This document shows positions 20,226 to 28,448 of a stretch of 32,998 bases of DNA, piece after piece. The position numbers were made by a program, and so were the translations under genes. The stretch spans positions 1 to 32,998 of the forward strand of contig CAJUOI010000023.1 of assembly GCA_910588615.1 (NCBI GenBank), written 5' to 3'. This stretch comes from an uncultured Christensenellaceae bacterium (GTDB lineage Bacteria > Bacillota > Clostridia > Christensenellales > Borkfalkiaceae). Within the stretch, counting starts at the first letter, position 1; the number at the start of each line of letters is the position of its first letter. The notes beneath the pieces were generated by a model. That model searched no databases and was not told where the DNA came from. It worked only from the letters and a program-made list of their open reading frames with translations.

Positions 20226-23105
20226 TCATTCCATTCCAAGCTGCCGCGCGTACCGTTCCGCAAGCTCCTTCAAACGCTCCTCCGTTACGATTCCCTTGCC
20301 GATTGCAACCTTAAAGTATTGCGCGTTGAATGCGTCGTACACCTCCTGCGGCACGTTGACGATTTGCGTAAACTCCTCGTACGTAAACAGCCCGTACTGC
20401 GCAATGTCCCGCTCCATTGCCGACGCGTCGTATCGCATCGTTTCCGCATCTACTTCGAAGATATTAAACAATCCGTCGATTCCCCCCGGCATGGAAAGCA
20501 TTCCGTTGACGTAGTAACACAAATGTCCGTACGTTACGGGGCTGTACGCCGCCGTCTCCTCCATGCTTATCGTAACGCCCGTCAGCTGCACCCGCGTCGA
20601 GGTCGTAATATTTCCGTCCGTCGTCTGCTTGTTGAACCAATGCCCGATATACTGCGCCGCGTCCTCGTCGAGATACACGTAGCGGTTGAGATTGTAATCC
20701 CATAGCCCGTGCTCGCTGATGACCTTCAATTCCGTGCCGTCGGAGAACGCGAGGTTGATCACCTTGTACGTTGCCGACGCATCCTTGTCGATAAACAGAA
20801 TGGGTGCGGAATCGAATGTGCCCGTATACAGATTCCACACGAGCAGCATTTCGTTCCCCGTCAGGCTTTCCACAGGCACCTGCCGCCCGTCCGCCAACGT
20901 GATAAGCGTGCCTTCGGCAATACAGCTTGTATTCTTTTTCAAGGTTACGTTCGCATTTACGCTCCCCGTTTCTTCACCGGTATTGCCGCAAATCTTGCCG
21001 ATATCATCACCGCTTTTGTACGCATATTTCGTAACGGTCGCTTGGCAACTTCCTCCTTTAAAATTGCTCAGCTCGCCCGCGCCTGCCATTCCGCCGACAA
21101 ATCCGAGGCAATTGGCAAAATTTCCTCCGGTAACAACGCAGTTTGAGCAGGTGGCATAATTCGTCGTCCCCGCAAGTCCTCCGACGACTGCTTCGCTTGA
21201 AGTATTACAGAAAATTTTCGAATTGACAACGCTTACGTTTTCCACCGTTCCTTCATATACGGAGCCCGCCAAAATTCCCGCGTAAACGTAGCCGTTACTC
21301 GTCAACTTTGTCTTTTGTGCCCCAAGCGTAATGTTGCAATTTTCCAACGTTAAATTTTTTATGGTGCCGCGCGCAGACGAGAACAACCCGTAATAATTTT
21401 TATCTAACGTTCCCGAAGAGATATTCGTATTATATGTAATCTTGTGCCCGTTTCCGTCAAACACGCCTCGGAAGTTATAAGCGAACGGAATCCAATTGCC
21501 CTGAATGACGATATCCGTCATCAACTGATAACAATCCGCAATCTGCCATTCATAGCCCGTATACGAGGAATAAACCAGCTTCACCGCATAACCGATATTG
21601 CGGAAATCCTGTTCGGAATAAATTAAATACGGATCGCTGCTCGTCCCCTTCCCCTTAGCAAACAGCTCGTCCACCTTACTGCTATTATGCTCGATAGCCT
21701 TTTGCACTGCTCTATATGCATTTAATTTTTTTACCGATTGAATTCCACTCGGCGTTTCAATCTCAATATTGTCGGTAGAATTCAATATTGCATTTTTTAA
21801 TTCCGCACCTGTCATAGAGGAATCTACCGATAACATTAACGCCGCAACGCCCGATACGTGAGGGGCTGCCATGGAAGTGCCACTCGTACTCCCATAACCA
21901 GTTTTCTCTATAATATAACCCAATCCATGATAGGATTTGGGGATCGTACTTAAAATATCTTTCCCCGGAGCATATATGTCTACCGTATTTTGCCCGTAAT
22001 TGGAAAAATCAGCCCTTGCTCCGGTAGAAGTTATCGCCCCAACCGAAATAACGTTCGGACGCCTAATATTTGCCGGAAAAAATCTTGTCGTATCGTTATC
22101 AGTCTGGTTATTCCCGGCTGCCGTAACCAAAAGACCTGGATATTTATCCAACGCCGTTTCCAAGGCAACACTTGTTCCCGTATATTTTTCTGTCCCATTG
22201 CTGTTGTTTAATATCGGAATCCCCGCACGCGTCGCGTATTCGACGGCAGTTATCATTCTGGAATTAAACATCGGATATCCATTATTTCTATCTTCTTGAT
22301 CATCTTCTACTGAACTAACAATTTTTAAAGACACCAATTGCACGTGCCAATTAACTCCCGTAACCCCGATAAAATTATTCCCCTCTGCTCCTATAATTCC
22401 GGCAACGTGCGTTCCATGCGCAAATGTATCGGAAAACGCTCCGCCGCTCGATCCGGAAAAATCCCGACTATAAAACTCATTTACTCTGTTAGTTAAATCT
22501 TCATGACCGACATCAATTCCGCTATCAATAACTCCGACGAGAACCTTTTCAGACCCCGTCGTAATATTCCAAGCATTCTGTGCGTCAATCCCATTGGTAC
22601 CCGTTAGTCCCCACTGACCTTTCGACTTAAATATATCATCATTGGGCATCACGCACGGAGATAATATGTAGTCCGGCTCAGCGCTGATAACGTCTTCTCT
22701 TTTTTCCAACAGCTTTATCGCGTTTAAGACGTTTCGTTTGCCCGAATCACGCAAAGTTAAAGATAATATTATTTTTTCGCCTTCTTGTCCGGCGGAATGA
22801 ATTGCCGCGTCTTCTTGCGGATAAGATAAATTCTCCACCGCAACGACGTCGATTTCCGCGAAATCATGCTCCGTAAAAATTGTTGTCCCGGATTTCTGTT
22901 TTACCACGACGACAACTCTGTCCTCTGCGAACTCATCCTCTATCGTGGCGTTGCAATAAACCTTATCTTCCGTATCAAACGAAAATTCCGCCGCATACGC
23001 CGAAAAATGAACGTTGGAAAAATTGAACGCTAAAATAGAACCAATAAAAAGGAATACTACAAAAATCCAAACGTAACGAATATTTCTTTTAATAAATTTC
23101 ATCAT
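20226..23105 (-). CDS. Secreted subtilisin-like protease with C-terminal Hint domain
   Basis: A 959-residue exported S8 protease. Residues 1-40 are a basic start and one hydrophobic helix ending near AYAAE (signal or anchor). About 45-150 look like an I9-type propeptide. The catalytic domain (about 165-470) has Asp194 in VIDSGID, His230 in HGTHVAG, oxyanion Asn332 in AAGNNQ and Ser411 in GTSMAAPH. About 485-715 holds GLUG-like repeats (YYGLFSSARGTIKNLTLENC, AGILAGS, VGGLAGT, VGGMAGA). At Cys728 a Hint-like domain begins (CIAEGTLITLADGRQVPVESL, then ISEHGLW and GHLCYYVNGMLSMPGG), followed by about 85 helical residues. RBS GGAG precedes ATG 23105. It lies 43 bases after C1, and probably shares its transcript. 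Confidence 0.9.
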   Translation of the reverse strand: MMKFIKRNIRYVWIFVVFLFIGSILAFNFSNVHFSAYAAEFSFDTEDKVYCNATIEDEFAEDRVVVVVKQKSGTTIFTEHDFAEIDVVAVENLSYPQEDAAIHSAGQEGEKIILSLTLRDSGKRNVLNAIKLLEKREDVISAEPDYILSPCVMPNDDIFKSKGQWGLTGTNGIDAQNAWNITTGSEKVLVGVIDSGIDVGHEDLTNRVNEFYSRDFSGSSGGAFSDTFAHGTHVAGIIGAEGNNFIGVTGVNWHVQLVSLKIVSSVEDDQEDRNNGYPMFNSRMITAVEYATRAGIPILNNSNGTEKYTGTSVALETALDKYPGLLVTAAGNNQTDNDTTRFFPANIRRPNVISVGAITSTGARADFSNYGQNTVDIYAPGKDILSTIPKSYHGLGYIIEKTGYGSTSGTSMAAPHVSGVAALMLSVDSSMTGAELKNAILNSTDNIEIETPSGIQSVKKLNAYRAVQKAIEHNSSKVDELFAKGKGTSSDPYLIYSEQDFRNIGYAVKLVYSSYTGYEWQIADCYQLMTDIVIQGNWIPFAYNFRGVFDGNGHKITYNTNISSGTLDKNYYGLFSSARGTIKNLTLENCNITLGAQKTKLTSNGYVYAGILAGSVYEGTVENVSVVNSKIFCNTSSEAVVGGLAGTTNYATCSNCVVTGGNFANCLGFVGGMAGAGELSNFKGGSCQATVTKYAYKSGDDIGKICGNTGEETGSVNANVTLKKNTSCIAEGTLITLADGRQVPVESLTGNEMLLVWNLYTGTFDSAPILFIDKDASATYKVINLAFSDGTELKVISEHGLWDYNLNRYVYLDEDAAQYIGHWFNKQTTDGNITTSTRVQLTGVTISMEETAAYSPVTYGHLCYYVNGMLSMPGGIDGLFNIFEVDAETMRYDASAMERDIAQYGLFTYEEFTQIVNVPQEVYDAFNAQYFKVAIGKGIVTEERLKELAERYARQLGME

Positions 23106-23711
23106 AAATCTCCTTTTAACTATTTCTCGTATAATAAAGCCGTTTTTCTTAATCCTTCACCCATACTTTTACAAACGTGGACGTATACGAAAACTTTACG
23201 CCTCCCACGTAAATTATCCGGACTACATCTGCAAAAGAGTACGGTCTATTCATTTCCAATATGACACACCGTCCGTACGTTCCGTAATATCCGATAATTC
23301 TCAATGCCTCGTAGCTTAACTTACCGGAATTTCCATCCGACGATTCGGCGCGCGAGTAAAACGGGTTGATGCCGTTATTGATATTTTCCGCTTCGGCTTT
23401 TTTTACTGCTTCTATACGCTCCGCGCCGAACTCGAGTATCAACTTCTCCTCGATGGTATCATCATCATCCGATCTGTTTGGTAAAAATTTCTCCGATATC
23501 TCACGCAAATCGCTTTTGGAAAGCAGTTTCTTTTTGTACGCCTCCTCCAAAGTTATCACCCATTCTCCCGTATGAACCTCCTCCTTGCCCGCCTTGCACC
23601 CGACTACGCCAAACACCAGACACGACAGAATTACCGCAGACAATACCGCCCTGATCACCGTTTTTATTTTTTTCATCTCGCCCCTCCTTTCAATTTTTTA
23701 TTCTATCCATA
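23066..23711 (-). repeat. 646-bp direct repeat, copy 1
   Basis: Identical by eye to 23828-24473, at an offset of 762 bp. It covers the first 13 codons of the protease gene, the 43-bp gap, all of lipoprotein C1, its RBS and leader, and ends at the -10 element. Confidence 0.93.
23149..23676 (-). CDS. Lipoprotein C1
   Basis: A 175-residue putative lipoprotein of unknown function. The signal peptide has a basic start (MKKIKTVIR), a hydrophobic core and lipobox VVGC (Cys27). The mature part is hydrophilic, with an acidic helical first half (ITLEEAYKKKLLSKSDLREI, SDDDDTIEE) and a second half that looks like beta strands (RCVILEMNRPYSFADVVRI). I found no known domain. The protein is identical to C2. 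Its signal peptide is almost the same as those of A1 and A2, while the mature part differs. RBS GGAGGGG precedes ATG 23676. The protease gene follows. Confidence 0.75.
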   Translation of the reverse strand: MKKIKTVIRAVLSAVILSCLVFGVVGCKAGKEEVHTGEWVITLEEAYKKKLLSKSDLREISEKFLPNRSDDDDTIEEKLILEFGAERIEAVKKAEAENINNGINPFYSRAESSDGNSGKLSYEALRIIGYYGTYGRCVILEMNRPYSFADVVRIIYVGGVKFSYTSTFVKVWVKD

Positions 23712-23739
23712 TTTTACCATACGGTCATAAATTTGTCTA
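23711..23739 (-). promoter_or_regulatory. C1 cassette promoter
   Basis: TAGACA, a 17-base spacer and TAAAAT on the minus strand, with ATGG before the -10 (extended type). The spacer contains ACCGTATGG, shared by all four cassettes. Confidence 0.65.
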
Positions 23740-23749
23740 TATGAAAAAG

Positions 23750-23769
23750 AAAATAATTTACATTATTTT
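23750..23769 (-). terminator. AT-rich hairpin, possible terminator
   Basis: AAAATAAT, loop GTAA, ATTATTTT on the minus strand, then CTTTTT. An identical 20-bp hairpin lies at 27468-27487. It overlaps the end of the truncated protease fragment and would end the C2 transcript. Confidence 0.45.
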
Positions 23770-23867
23770 GTTGTTTTTAACATTCTTGCGTTGCTTTCTT
23801 TTATAGAAAACGCAAACAAGACTAAACTCCAAACGTAACGAATATTTCTTTTAATAAATTTCATCAT
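23763..23867 (-). pseudogene. Truncated copy of the protease gene start, fused to new sequence
   Basis: The duplication copied the protease RBS and its first 13 codons (MMKFIKRNIRYVW) downstream of C2. After the break the frame stays open for 21 more codons (SLVLFAFSIKESNARMLKTTK) to a TAA at 23763. The result is a possible 34-residue peptide with a basic start and hydrophobic middle. It keeps the original RBS (GGAG), so it could be translated, but it is most simply a by-product of the duplication. Confidence 0.6.
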
Positions 23868-24473
23868 AAATCTCCTTTTAACTATTTCTCGTATAATAAA
23901 GCCGTTTTTCTTAATCCTTCACCCATACTTTTACAAACGTGGACGTATACGAAAACTTTACGCCTCCCACGTAAATTATCCGGACTACATCTGCAAAAGA
24001 GTACGGTCTATTCATTTCCAATATGACACACCGTCCGTACGTTCCGTAATATCCGATAATTCTCAATGCCTCGTAGCTTAACTTACCGGAATTTCCATCC
24101 GACGATTCGGCGCGCGAGTAAAACGGGTTGATGCCGTTATTGATATTTTCCGCTTCGGCTTTTTTTACTGCTTCTATACGCTCCGCGCCGAACTCGAGTA
24201 TCAACTTCTCCTCGATGGTATCATCATCATCCGATCTGTTTGGTAAAAATTTCTCCGATATCTCACGCAAATCGCTTTTGGAAAGCAGTTTCTTTTTGTA
24301 CGCCTCCTCCAAAGTTATCACCCATTCTCCCGTATGAACCTCCTCCTTGCCCGCCTTGCACCCGACTACGCCAAACACCAGACACGACAGAATTACCGCA
24401 GACAATACCGCCCTGATCACCGTTTTTATTTTTTTCATCTCGCCCCTCCTTTCAATTTTTTATTCTATCCATA
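23828..24473 (-). repeat. 646-bp direct repeat, copy 2
   Basis: Identical by eye to 23066-23711. The copies are separated by 116 bp (23712-23827), part of which resembles 27436-27500 upstream of the A2 promoter. Confidence 0.93.
23911..24438 (-). CDS. Lipoprotein C2, identical copy of C1
   Basis: 175 residues, identical to C1, with the same lipobox VVGC (Cys27), RBS and start. No nucleotide difference was seen between the two coding regions, so the duplication is recent or maintained by gene conversion. Downstream lies the truncated protease start rather than a protease gene. Upstream, its -35 element lies 20 bases beyond the stop of B1, so read-through from the A1-B1 pair is possible. Confidence 0.75.
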   Translation of the reverse strand: MKKIKTVIRAVLSAVILSCLVFGVVGCKAGKEEVHTGEWVITLEEAYKKKLLSKSDLREISEKFLPNRSDDDDTIEEKLILEFGAERIEAVKKAEAENINNGINPFYSRAESSDGNSGKLSYEALRIIGYYGTYGRCVILEMNRPYSFADVVRIIYVGGVKFSYTSTFVKVWVKD

Positions 24474-24597
24474 CTCTACCATACGGTTATATACTTGTCA
24501 ATGCGCGTCCCATACAAAAATTTATTCCACGATATCCACGAAAATATTTTCAACGATTCCCTCGCCGAACACCGTTCTTATCAACGACTCCGCTTGA
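24442..24597 (-). repeat. Shared cassette/B-end repeat, copy 1
   Basis: Nearly identical to 25931-26086 (a few substitutions). It covers the leader and promoter of C2 and the last 25 or so codons of B1 (ending GEGIVENIFVDIVE). The copy at 25931 covers the promoter of A1 and the end of B2. Confidence 0.85.
24473..24501 (-). promoter_or_regulatory. C2 cassette promoter
   Basis: TTGACA, a 17-base spacer and TAGAGT on the minus strand, preceded by TATGG (extended -10). The -35 is perfect, unlike in the C1 copy. Confidence 0.65.
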
Positions 24598-25328
24598 ATA
24601 TATTCCTCGTCCACGTAAACGTAATAGTTTAATTCGTAGCTGCCTGCGTTTACGACGTATCCGTCGGCGGCACGGTACGGCACTCCCCGATTGCTTTTCT
24701 CGTTCGCGCGCGCTTTCACCTCAACGCGGCAAGGCAATTCCTTCTCCTTATAAAATACCTTTATCTCGGGATAATGCGTTTTGCCGTCGTACTCGTAAAC
24801 GAAAGTCTTCCCGTTCGTTCCCGAATCCGTTTCTCCGATGGCGCCGCAAGAATCGAATTCGTAACGGACGTCGTCGTAATTGTCTAAGTGCGTACTGTTT
24901 TCTCCGTCGATGAAAACCCAGGCAACGAAATAATACCTATAATCGTTGAACGGTTGCGTACTATACCTCGTGTGAAATATCTCGTATTTTCCGGCTTCAT
25001 CGAATGCCGCAAGGTCTTTCAGTTCTTTTCCTGCAATCCCGATATTCGTATCGTCAAATGGTTCCCCCGAATAAAAACAATAAAGATATCTTCCTTTATC
25101 CGTGAGCAAGCGACGCCTCGGAAGGTAGACGCGCGTAATTTTATCCCGATAAACGGGGCAGCTCTGTATCATTTCTATTTTTCGGTCTTCCTCTTCGTTA
25201 TCCTTAAAAATGAGCAGCGTCATTGTTTCTTGGGAAAAATTCTCCCCTTTCCCGTTACATCCGACAAAGGCAAAGAGCGCGATAATCGCCATAAACACGC
25301 CTAACAAGACGCCGATTTTCTTTTTCAT
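24522..25328 (-). CDS. Lipoprotein B1
   Basis: A 268-residue putative lipoprotein with signal MKKKIGVLLGVFMAIIALFA and lipobox FVGC (Cys24). The middle has strand-rich sequence (YFVAWVFIDGENSTHLDNYDDVRYEFDS). The C-terminal part has VYEYDGKTHYPEIKVFYKEKELP and SYELNYYVYVDEEY, resembling Ig-like MBG/YDG repeats of surface proteins. It is a paralogue of B2, with an identical last 20 or so residues. Start ATG 25328 overlaps the A1 stop (ATGA), with GGAGG 7 bases upstream, so A1 and B1 are translationally coupled. Its function is unknown. It is likely displayed with A1 on the cell surface. Confidence 0.72.
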   Translation of the reverse strand: MKKKIGVLLGVFMAIIALFAFVGCNGKGENFSQETMTLLIFKDNEEEDRKIEMIQSCPVYRDKITRVYLPRRRLLTDKGRYLYCFYSGEPFDDTNIGIAGKELKDLAAFDEAGKYEIFHTRYSTQPFNDYRYYFVAWVFIDGENSTHLDNYDDVRYEFDSCGAIGETDSGTNGKTFVYEYDGKTHYPEIKVFYKEKELPCRVEVKARANEKSNRGVPYRAADGYVVNAGSYELNYYVYVDEEYIQAESLIRTVFGEGIVENIFVDIVE

Positions 25329-25927
25329 TCGATTGCCTCCCCCAAAAATCCCGTATAGTCCGCTCTCGTAACGTAATTGATTACCAAAGGATAAGAAGTA
25401 TAGCATTCCGTATCGCTTTTTGCCGTTACCCAAATTTTAAATTCGTCGCGCCGGAGAGGCGGTCTGGGAATCCTGATAATTTCCGAATGGTTAAATTCAT
25501 ATTCGTACCGACGCCAAGATTGCTCCGTTTCTCCGTCGTCTTTATAGGTGCAACGATATTCTTCCGTAAAAAATTCTTGTCCCGATAACCGTTTCACTTC
25601 GACCGCGTCAAATCCCGATGCTTCCGATTCGATACAAACCGTAAAGTCCTTCTCCGTACCCGCCTGCGGCGCGCCCTCGTAACCGTAAAATAATTCCGCC
25701 AAAAAATATTCTCCGTTCTTGGAAAAAATACGTTCTTTATTGATAATACAGGCGGCGTAAATATTTCTCTCTCCCAATTCTCCCTCCACCTTACGGTGAA
25801 AACCGATTGCCACCTTATCCCCTTCGGGCAATTTTTGTTCCGTTCCGCACCCCGCCGCGCCGAATATCAGACACGACAGAATCCCCAACGACAACACCGC
25901 CCTGATTGCCATTTTAATTTTTTTCAT
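25325..25927 (-). CDS. Lipoprotein A1
   Basis: A 200-residue putative lipoprotein with lipobox AAGC (Cys27) after a signal peptide almost identical to those of A2, C1 and C2. The mature part is unlike C and similar throughout to A2 (KLPEGDKVAIGFHRKVEG, VKRLSGQEFFTEEYRC, WVTAKSDTECYTSYPLV). It is predicted to be mostly beta strand. I do not recognise a domain. RBS GGAGGGG precedes ATG 25927. It is the first gene of the A1-B1 pair (overlapping stop/start with B1). The tight coupling suggests A and B act as partners. Confidence 0.72.
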   Translation of the reverse strand: MKKIKMAIRAVLSLGILSCLIFGAAGCGTEQKLPEGDKVAIGFHRKVEGELGERNIYAACIINKERIFSKNGEYFLAELFYGYEGAPQAGTEKDFTVCIESEASGFDAVEVKRLSGQEFFTEEYRCTYKDDGETEQSWRRYEYEFNHSEIIRIPRPPLRRDEFKIWVTAKSDTECYTSYPLVINYVTRADYTGFLGEAIE

Positions 25928-25930
25928 TCC

Positions 25931-26086
25931 GCCCCTCCTTTCAATTTTTTATTCTATCCGTATTCTACCATACGGTTATATACTTGTCAATGCGCGTCCC
26001 ATACAAAAATTTATTCCACGATATCCACGAAAATATTTTCAACGATTCCCTCGCCGAACACCGTTCTTATCAACGATTCCGCTTGA
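25931..26086 (-). repeat. Shared cassette/B-end repeat, copy 2
   Basis: Copy of 24442-24597 at an offset of 1489 bp, covering the A1 promoter/leader and the 3' end of B2. Confidence 0.85.
25962..25990 (-). promoter_or_regulatory. A1 cassette promoter
   Basis: TTGACA, a 17-base spacer and TAGAAT on the minus strand with an extended TATGG. It lies only 21 bases past the B2 stop, with no terminator in between. Confidence 0.75.
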
Positions 26087-26808
26087 ATATATTCCTCATC
26101 AACGTAAACGTAATAATTGATTTCGTAGCTGTCTACGTTTACAACGTATCCCTCGGCATTATGGTATCCCTGCTCCCAACCGATTTCTCCGTTCGTACGA
26201 GCTTTCACATCAACATGGCAAGGCAATTCTTTATTTTTATAAAACACCTTTATCTTGGGATAGTGCGTTTTGCCGTCGTACTTGTAAACGAACCTCTTCC
26301 CTTTCGGATGATAATTTTCCACGTCCGTTTCTTCGATTGCACCGCAGGAATCGAATTCGTAACGAACGTCGCCGTAATTATTCAACGTTACGCTGTTGTC
26401 CCCTTCGATGAAAACCCAAGCGACAAAACGATACGGTTGACCCGTAAACCTGCAAACGATTTCGTGTTTTCCGACGTCGTCGTATGCGGCAAGAACTTGC
26501 AGTTCTCTCCCTCGAATGCCGCCGGACGTATTCTCAAAGTACTCCCCGTCGTAAAACAGATAAAAATATTTTCCTTTTCCTGTGGTCAGATGCCGGTACG
26601 GAAGGTGAATCCGCGTAATTTTATCCCGATAAACGGGGCAGCTCTGTATCATCTCCATTTCTTCGCCTTCGATTTCGTTATCCTGAAAAAGGAACAAAGT
26701 CATGTTTTCCCGTGAAGACTTTTTTCCGTTGTAGTTGCACCCTACAAAAGCAAAGAACGCGATAATTGCCAAAAACACACTCAACAATACGCCGATTTTC
26801 TTTCTCAT
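26011..26808 (-). CDS. Lipoprotein B2
   Basis: A 265-residue paralogue of B1 with lipobox FVGC (Cys24). Shared stretches include MIQSCPVYRDKITR, DVRYEFDSCGAI, YDGKTHYPKIKVFYKNKELPC and the identical C-terminus from YVYVDEEYIQAESLI. Divergence is concentrated in the middle (about residues 75-180) and in loops such as ENYHPKGK. It starts at ATG 26808, overlapping the A2 stop by ATGA. Function unknown. The same Ig-like C-terminal segment as in B1 is suggested. Confidence 0.72.
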   Translation of the reverse strand: MRKKIGVLLSVFLAIIAFFAFVGCNYNGKKSSRENMTLFLFQDNEIEGEEMEMIQSCPVYRDKITRIHLPYRHLTTGKGKYFYLFYDGEYFENTSGGIRGRELQVLAAYDDVGKHEIVCRFTGQPYRFVAWVFIEGDNSVTLNNYGDVRYEFDSCGAIEETDVENYHPKGKRFVYKYDGKTHYPKIKVFYKNKELPCHVDVKARTNGEIGWEQGYHNAEGYVVNVDSYEINYYVYVDEEYIQAESLIRTVFGEGIVENIFVDIVE

Positions 26809-27395
26809 GCTACCGCCTCCCCCGCAAACCCAGTATAATCCAATCTTATAACATATTTGACTATCAGAGGATAAGAAGTATAGCATTCCGTATCGCTTTT
26901 TGCCGTTACCCAGATTTCAAATTCATCGCGCGGACGCAGGGAATCATACGGAACCTTGATAATTTCCGAGTGGTTAAAATGATATTCGTACCGACGCCAC
27001 GGTTGCTCCGTCTCACCGTCGTGTTTGGAATCGCAACGGTATTCTTCCGTAAAGAACTCTCGCCCCGACAATCGTTTCACTTCGGTTGAATCTATTTCTA
27101 CGCTTATTTTAAAGTCCTTTTCCAAACCCGATTGCGGATTCCCTTCGTAGCCGTAAAACAACTCCATTAAAAAATATTTCCCGTTCTTATCGAGGATACG
27201 CTTCTGATTCACGATACAGGCAACGTAAATATTGTTGTCTCCCACGTCGCCTTCCACCATACGGTGAAACCCGATTGCAACCTTATCTCCCTCGGGCAAC
27301 TTTTGTTCCGCTTGACACCCCGCCGCGCCGAATATCAGACACGACAAAATTACCGCAGACAATACCGCCCTGATCACCGTTTTTATTTTTTTCAT
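26805..27395 (-). CDS. Lipoprotein A2
   Basis: A 196-residue paralogue of A1 with lipobox AAGC (Cys27). Its signal peptide (MKKIKTVIRAVLSAVILSC) matches C1/C2 more exactly than A1, although its mature part matches A1. That is evidence that signal cassettes and mature domains have been reassorted. The mature region shares EQKLPEGDKVAIGFHR and WVTAKSDTECYTSYPL with A1. It heads the A2-B2 pair nearest the AraC-type regulator gene. Confidence 0.72.
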   Translation of the reverse strand: MKKIKTVIRAVLSAVILSCLIFGAAGCQAEQKLPEGDKVAIGFHRMVEGDVGDNNIYVACIVNQKRILDKNGKYFLMELFYGYEGNPQSGLEKDFKISVEIDSTEVKRLSGREFFTEEYRCDSKHDGETEQPWRRYEYHFNHSEIIKVPYDSLRPRDEFEIWVTAKSDTECYTSYPLIVKYVIRLDYTGFAGEAVA

Positions 27396-27429
27396 TTCGC
27401 CCCTCCTTTCAATTTTTTATTCTATCCAT

Positions 27430-27458
27430 ATTCTACCATACGGTCATAAATTTGTCAA
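27430..27458 (-). promoter_or_regulatory. A2 cassette promoter
   Basis: TTGACA, a 17-base spacer and TAGAAT on the minus strand, with an extended TATGG. Confidence 0.75.
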
Positions 27459-27467
27459 TATATAAAG

Positions 27468-27487
27468 AAAATAATTTACATTATTTT
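27468..27487 (-). terminator. AT-rich hairpin after the AraC gene
   Basis: AAAATAAT, loop GTAA, ATTATTTT on the minus strand, then CTTT. It lies between the AraC stop (27515) and the A2 promoter. It is a weak but plausible terminator, identical to 23750-23769. Confidence 0.45.
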
Positions 27488-27514
27488 GTAATTTTTAACA
27501 TTTTTATTGCTGCG

Positions 27515-28411
27515 TCAATAAGGGTCGCCGTTTTTACGGTACTTGGCGGGAGTGGTTCCGAGATTCTTTTTAAATAGCTTCGTCAACGCTTGCGCATCCG
27601 AATACCCCACTTCCGCGGCGATATCCGCAATTGTAGCTTCCGTCGTTTTCAACAGCCACATGGCGCGGTTTAAGCGCAGATCGCCGATATAACGGTAAAC
27701 GGTCATGCCCATATTTTGTACAAATACGCGCTCAAAATGGTATTTGCTCAAATACATCTGCCGCGCAATCTCTTCAAGAGAAAGATTACGCTGAAAATTT
27801 TTTTGGATATAGTCGATGGCGAGGGTAAGCGCATAGGGTTTTTCCGAACGCTTTTCGACAACCGTGCGCGCAACGTCCATTAAAATACCGTATACGATTT
27901 CGGAAACGTCGCACGCGCGCGTTTCATTTAAATATATATGCACGCTGTCCGCCTGTCGCTGTTGGGGATAGGTTGCAAGCAACGCCTGTAACCGCGCCAA
28001 AGAAGAGCAAAACGCCTTACCGTTATAGCCGTGCAACACGTTACCGAACGCCGAACAGAACCTGTCGTACAGGCTTCTGATTCCAAGCCCGTTCACGTGG
28101 ATATAGACGAATTCCCAATTTCCCTCCGCAGAGAAAAACGCGTGCTTTTCGGCGCAATTGATAAACAGCAAGTCCCCCTTTTCAAGCACGTATTCCCTGC
28201 CGCCGTACGTCATGGTTCCCCGCCCGTCCAACGTAAAGTTGAGAAGATAGTTGTAATACCCCTCGCGCTCCATAAAGTATCTGTCGGTAATTTTTTCGTG
28301 CCCCGTCATCGGCGCCTCGTACAGTGCAACGCCGCTGTTGTCTTCCGCATAACAGAAATAACAAAAGGATTCCTCCGAGAACCCTGCTTTAAACTTTACC
28401 TTATAACGCAT
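27515..28411 (-). CDS. AraC-family transcriptional regulator
   Basis: A 298-residue regulator. The N-terminal half looks like a cupin-type sensor (YYNYLLNFTLDGRGTMTYGGREYVLEKGDLLFIN). The C-terminal 100 residues hold the two AraC helix-turn-helix motifs (LSLEEIARQMYLSKYHFERVF; ATIADIAAEVGYSDAQALTKLFKKNLGTTPAKYR). I chose ATG 28411 because the sensor domain starts there. A longer frame to 28864 would run through the divergent gene. No strong RBS was seen. AraC proteins of this shape often respond to sugars. It is divergent from the giant SGNH lipoprotein gene and upstream of the lipoprotein array, so either may be its target. Confidence 0.92.
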   Translation of the reverse strand: MRYKVKFKAGFSEESFCYFCYAEDNSGVALYEAPMTGHEKITDRYFMEREGYYNYLLNFTLDGRGTMTYGGREYVLEKGDLLFINCAEKHAFFSAEGNWEFVYIHVNGLGIRSLYDRFCSAFGNVLHGYNGKAFCSSLARLQALLATYPQQRQADSVHIYLNETRACDVSEIVYGILMDVARTVVEKRSEKPYALTLAIDYIQKNFQRNLSLEEIARQMYLSKYHFERVFVQNMGMTVYRYIGDLRLNRAMWLLKTTEATIADIAAEVGYSDAQALTKLFKKNLGTTPAKYRKNGDPY

Positions 28412-28448
28412 ACCGCAATATCGTATCCTTTTTACAAGAAAAAGTATC

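Noticed and set aside
23066..27458. CRISPR array or transposon
   Set aside because: The repeats are gene-sized or promoter-signal cassettes, not short spaced repeats. No transposase or terminal inverted repeats were found.
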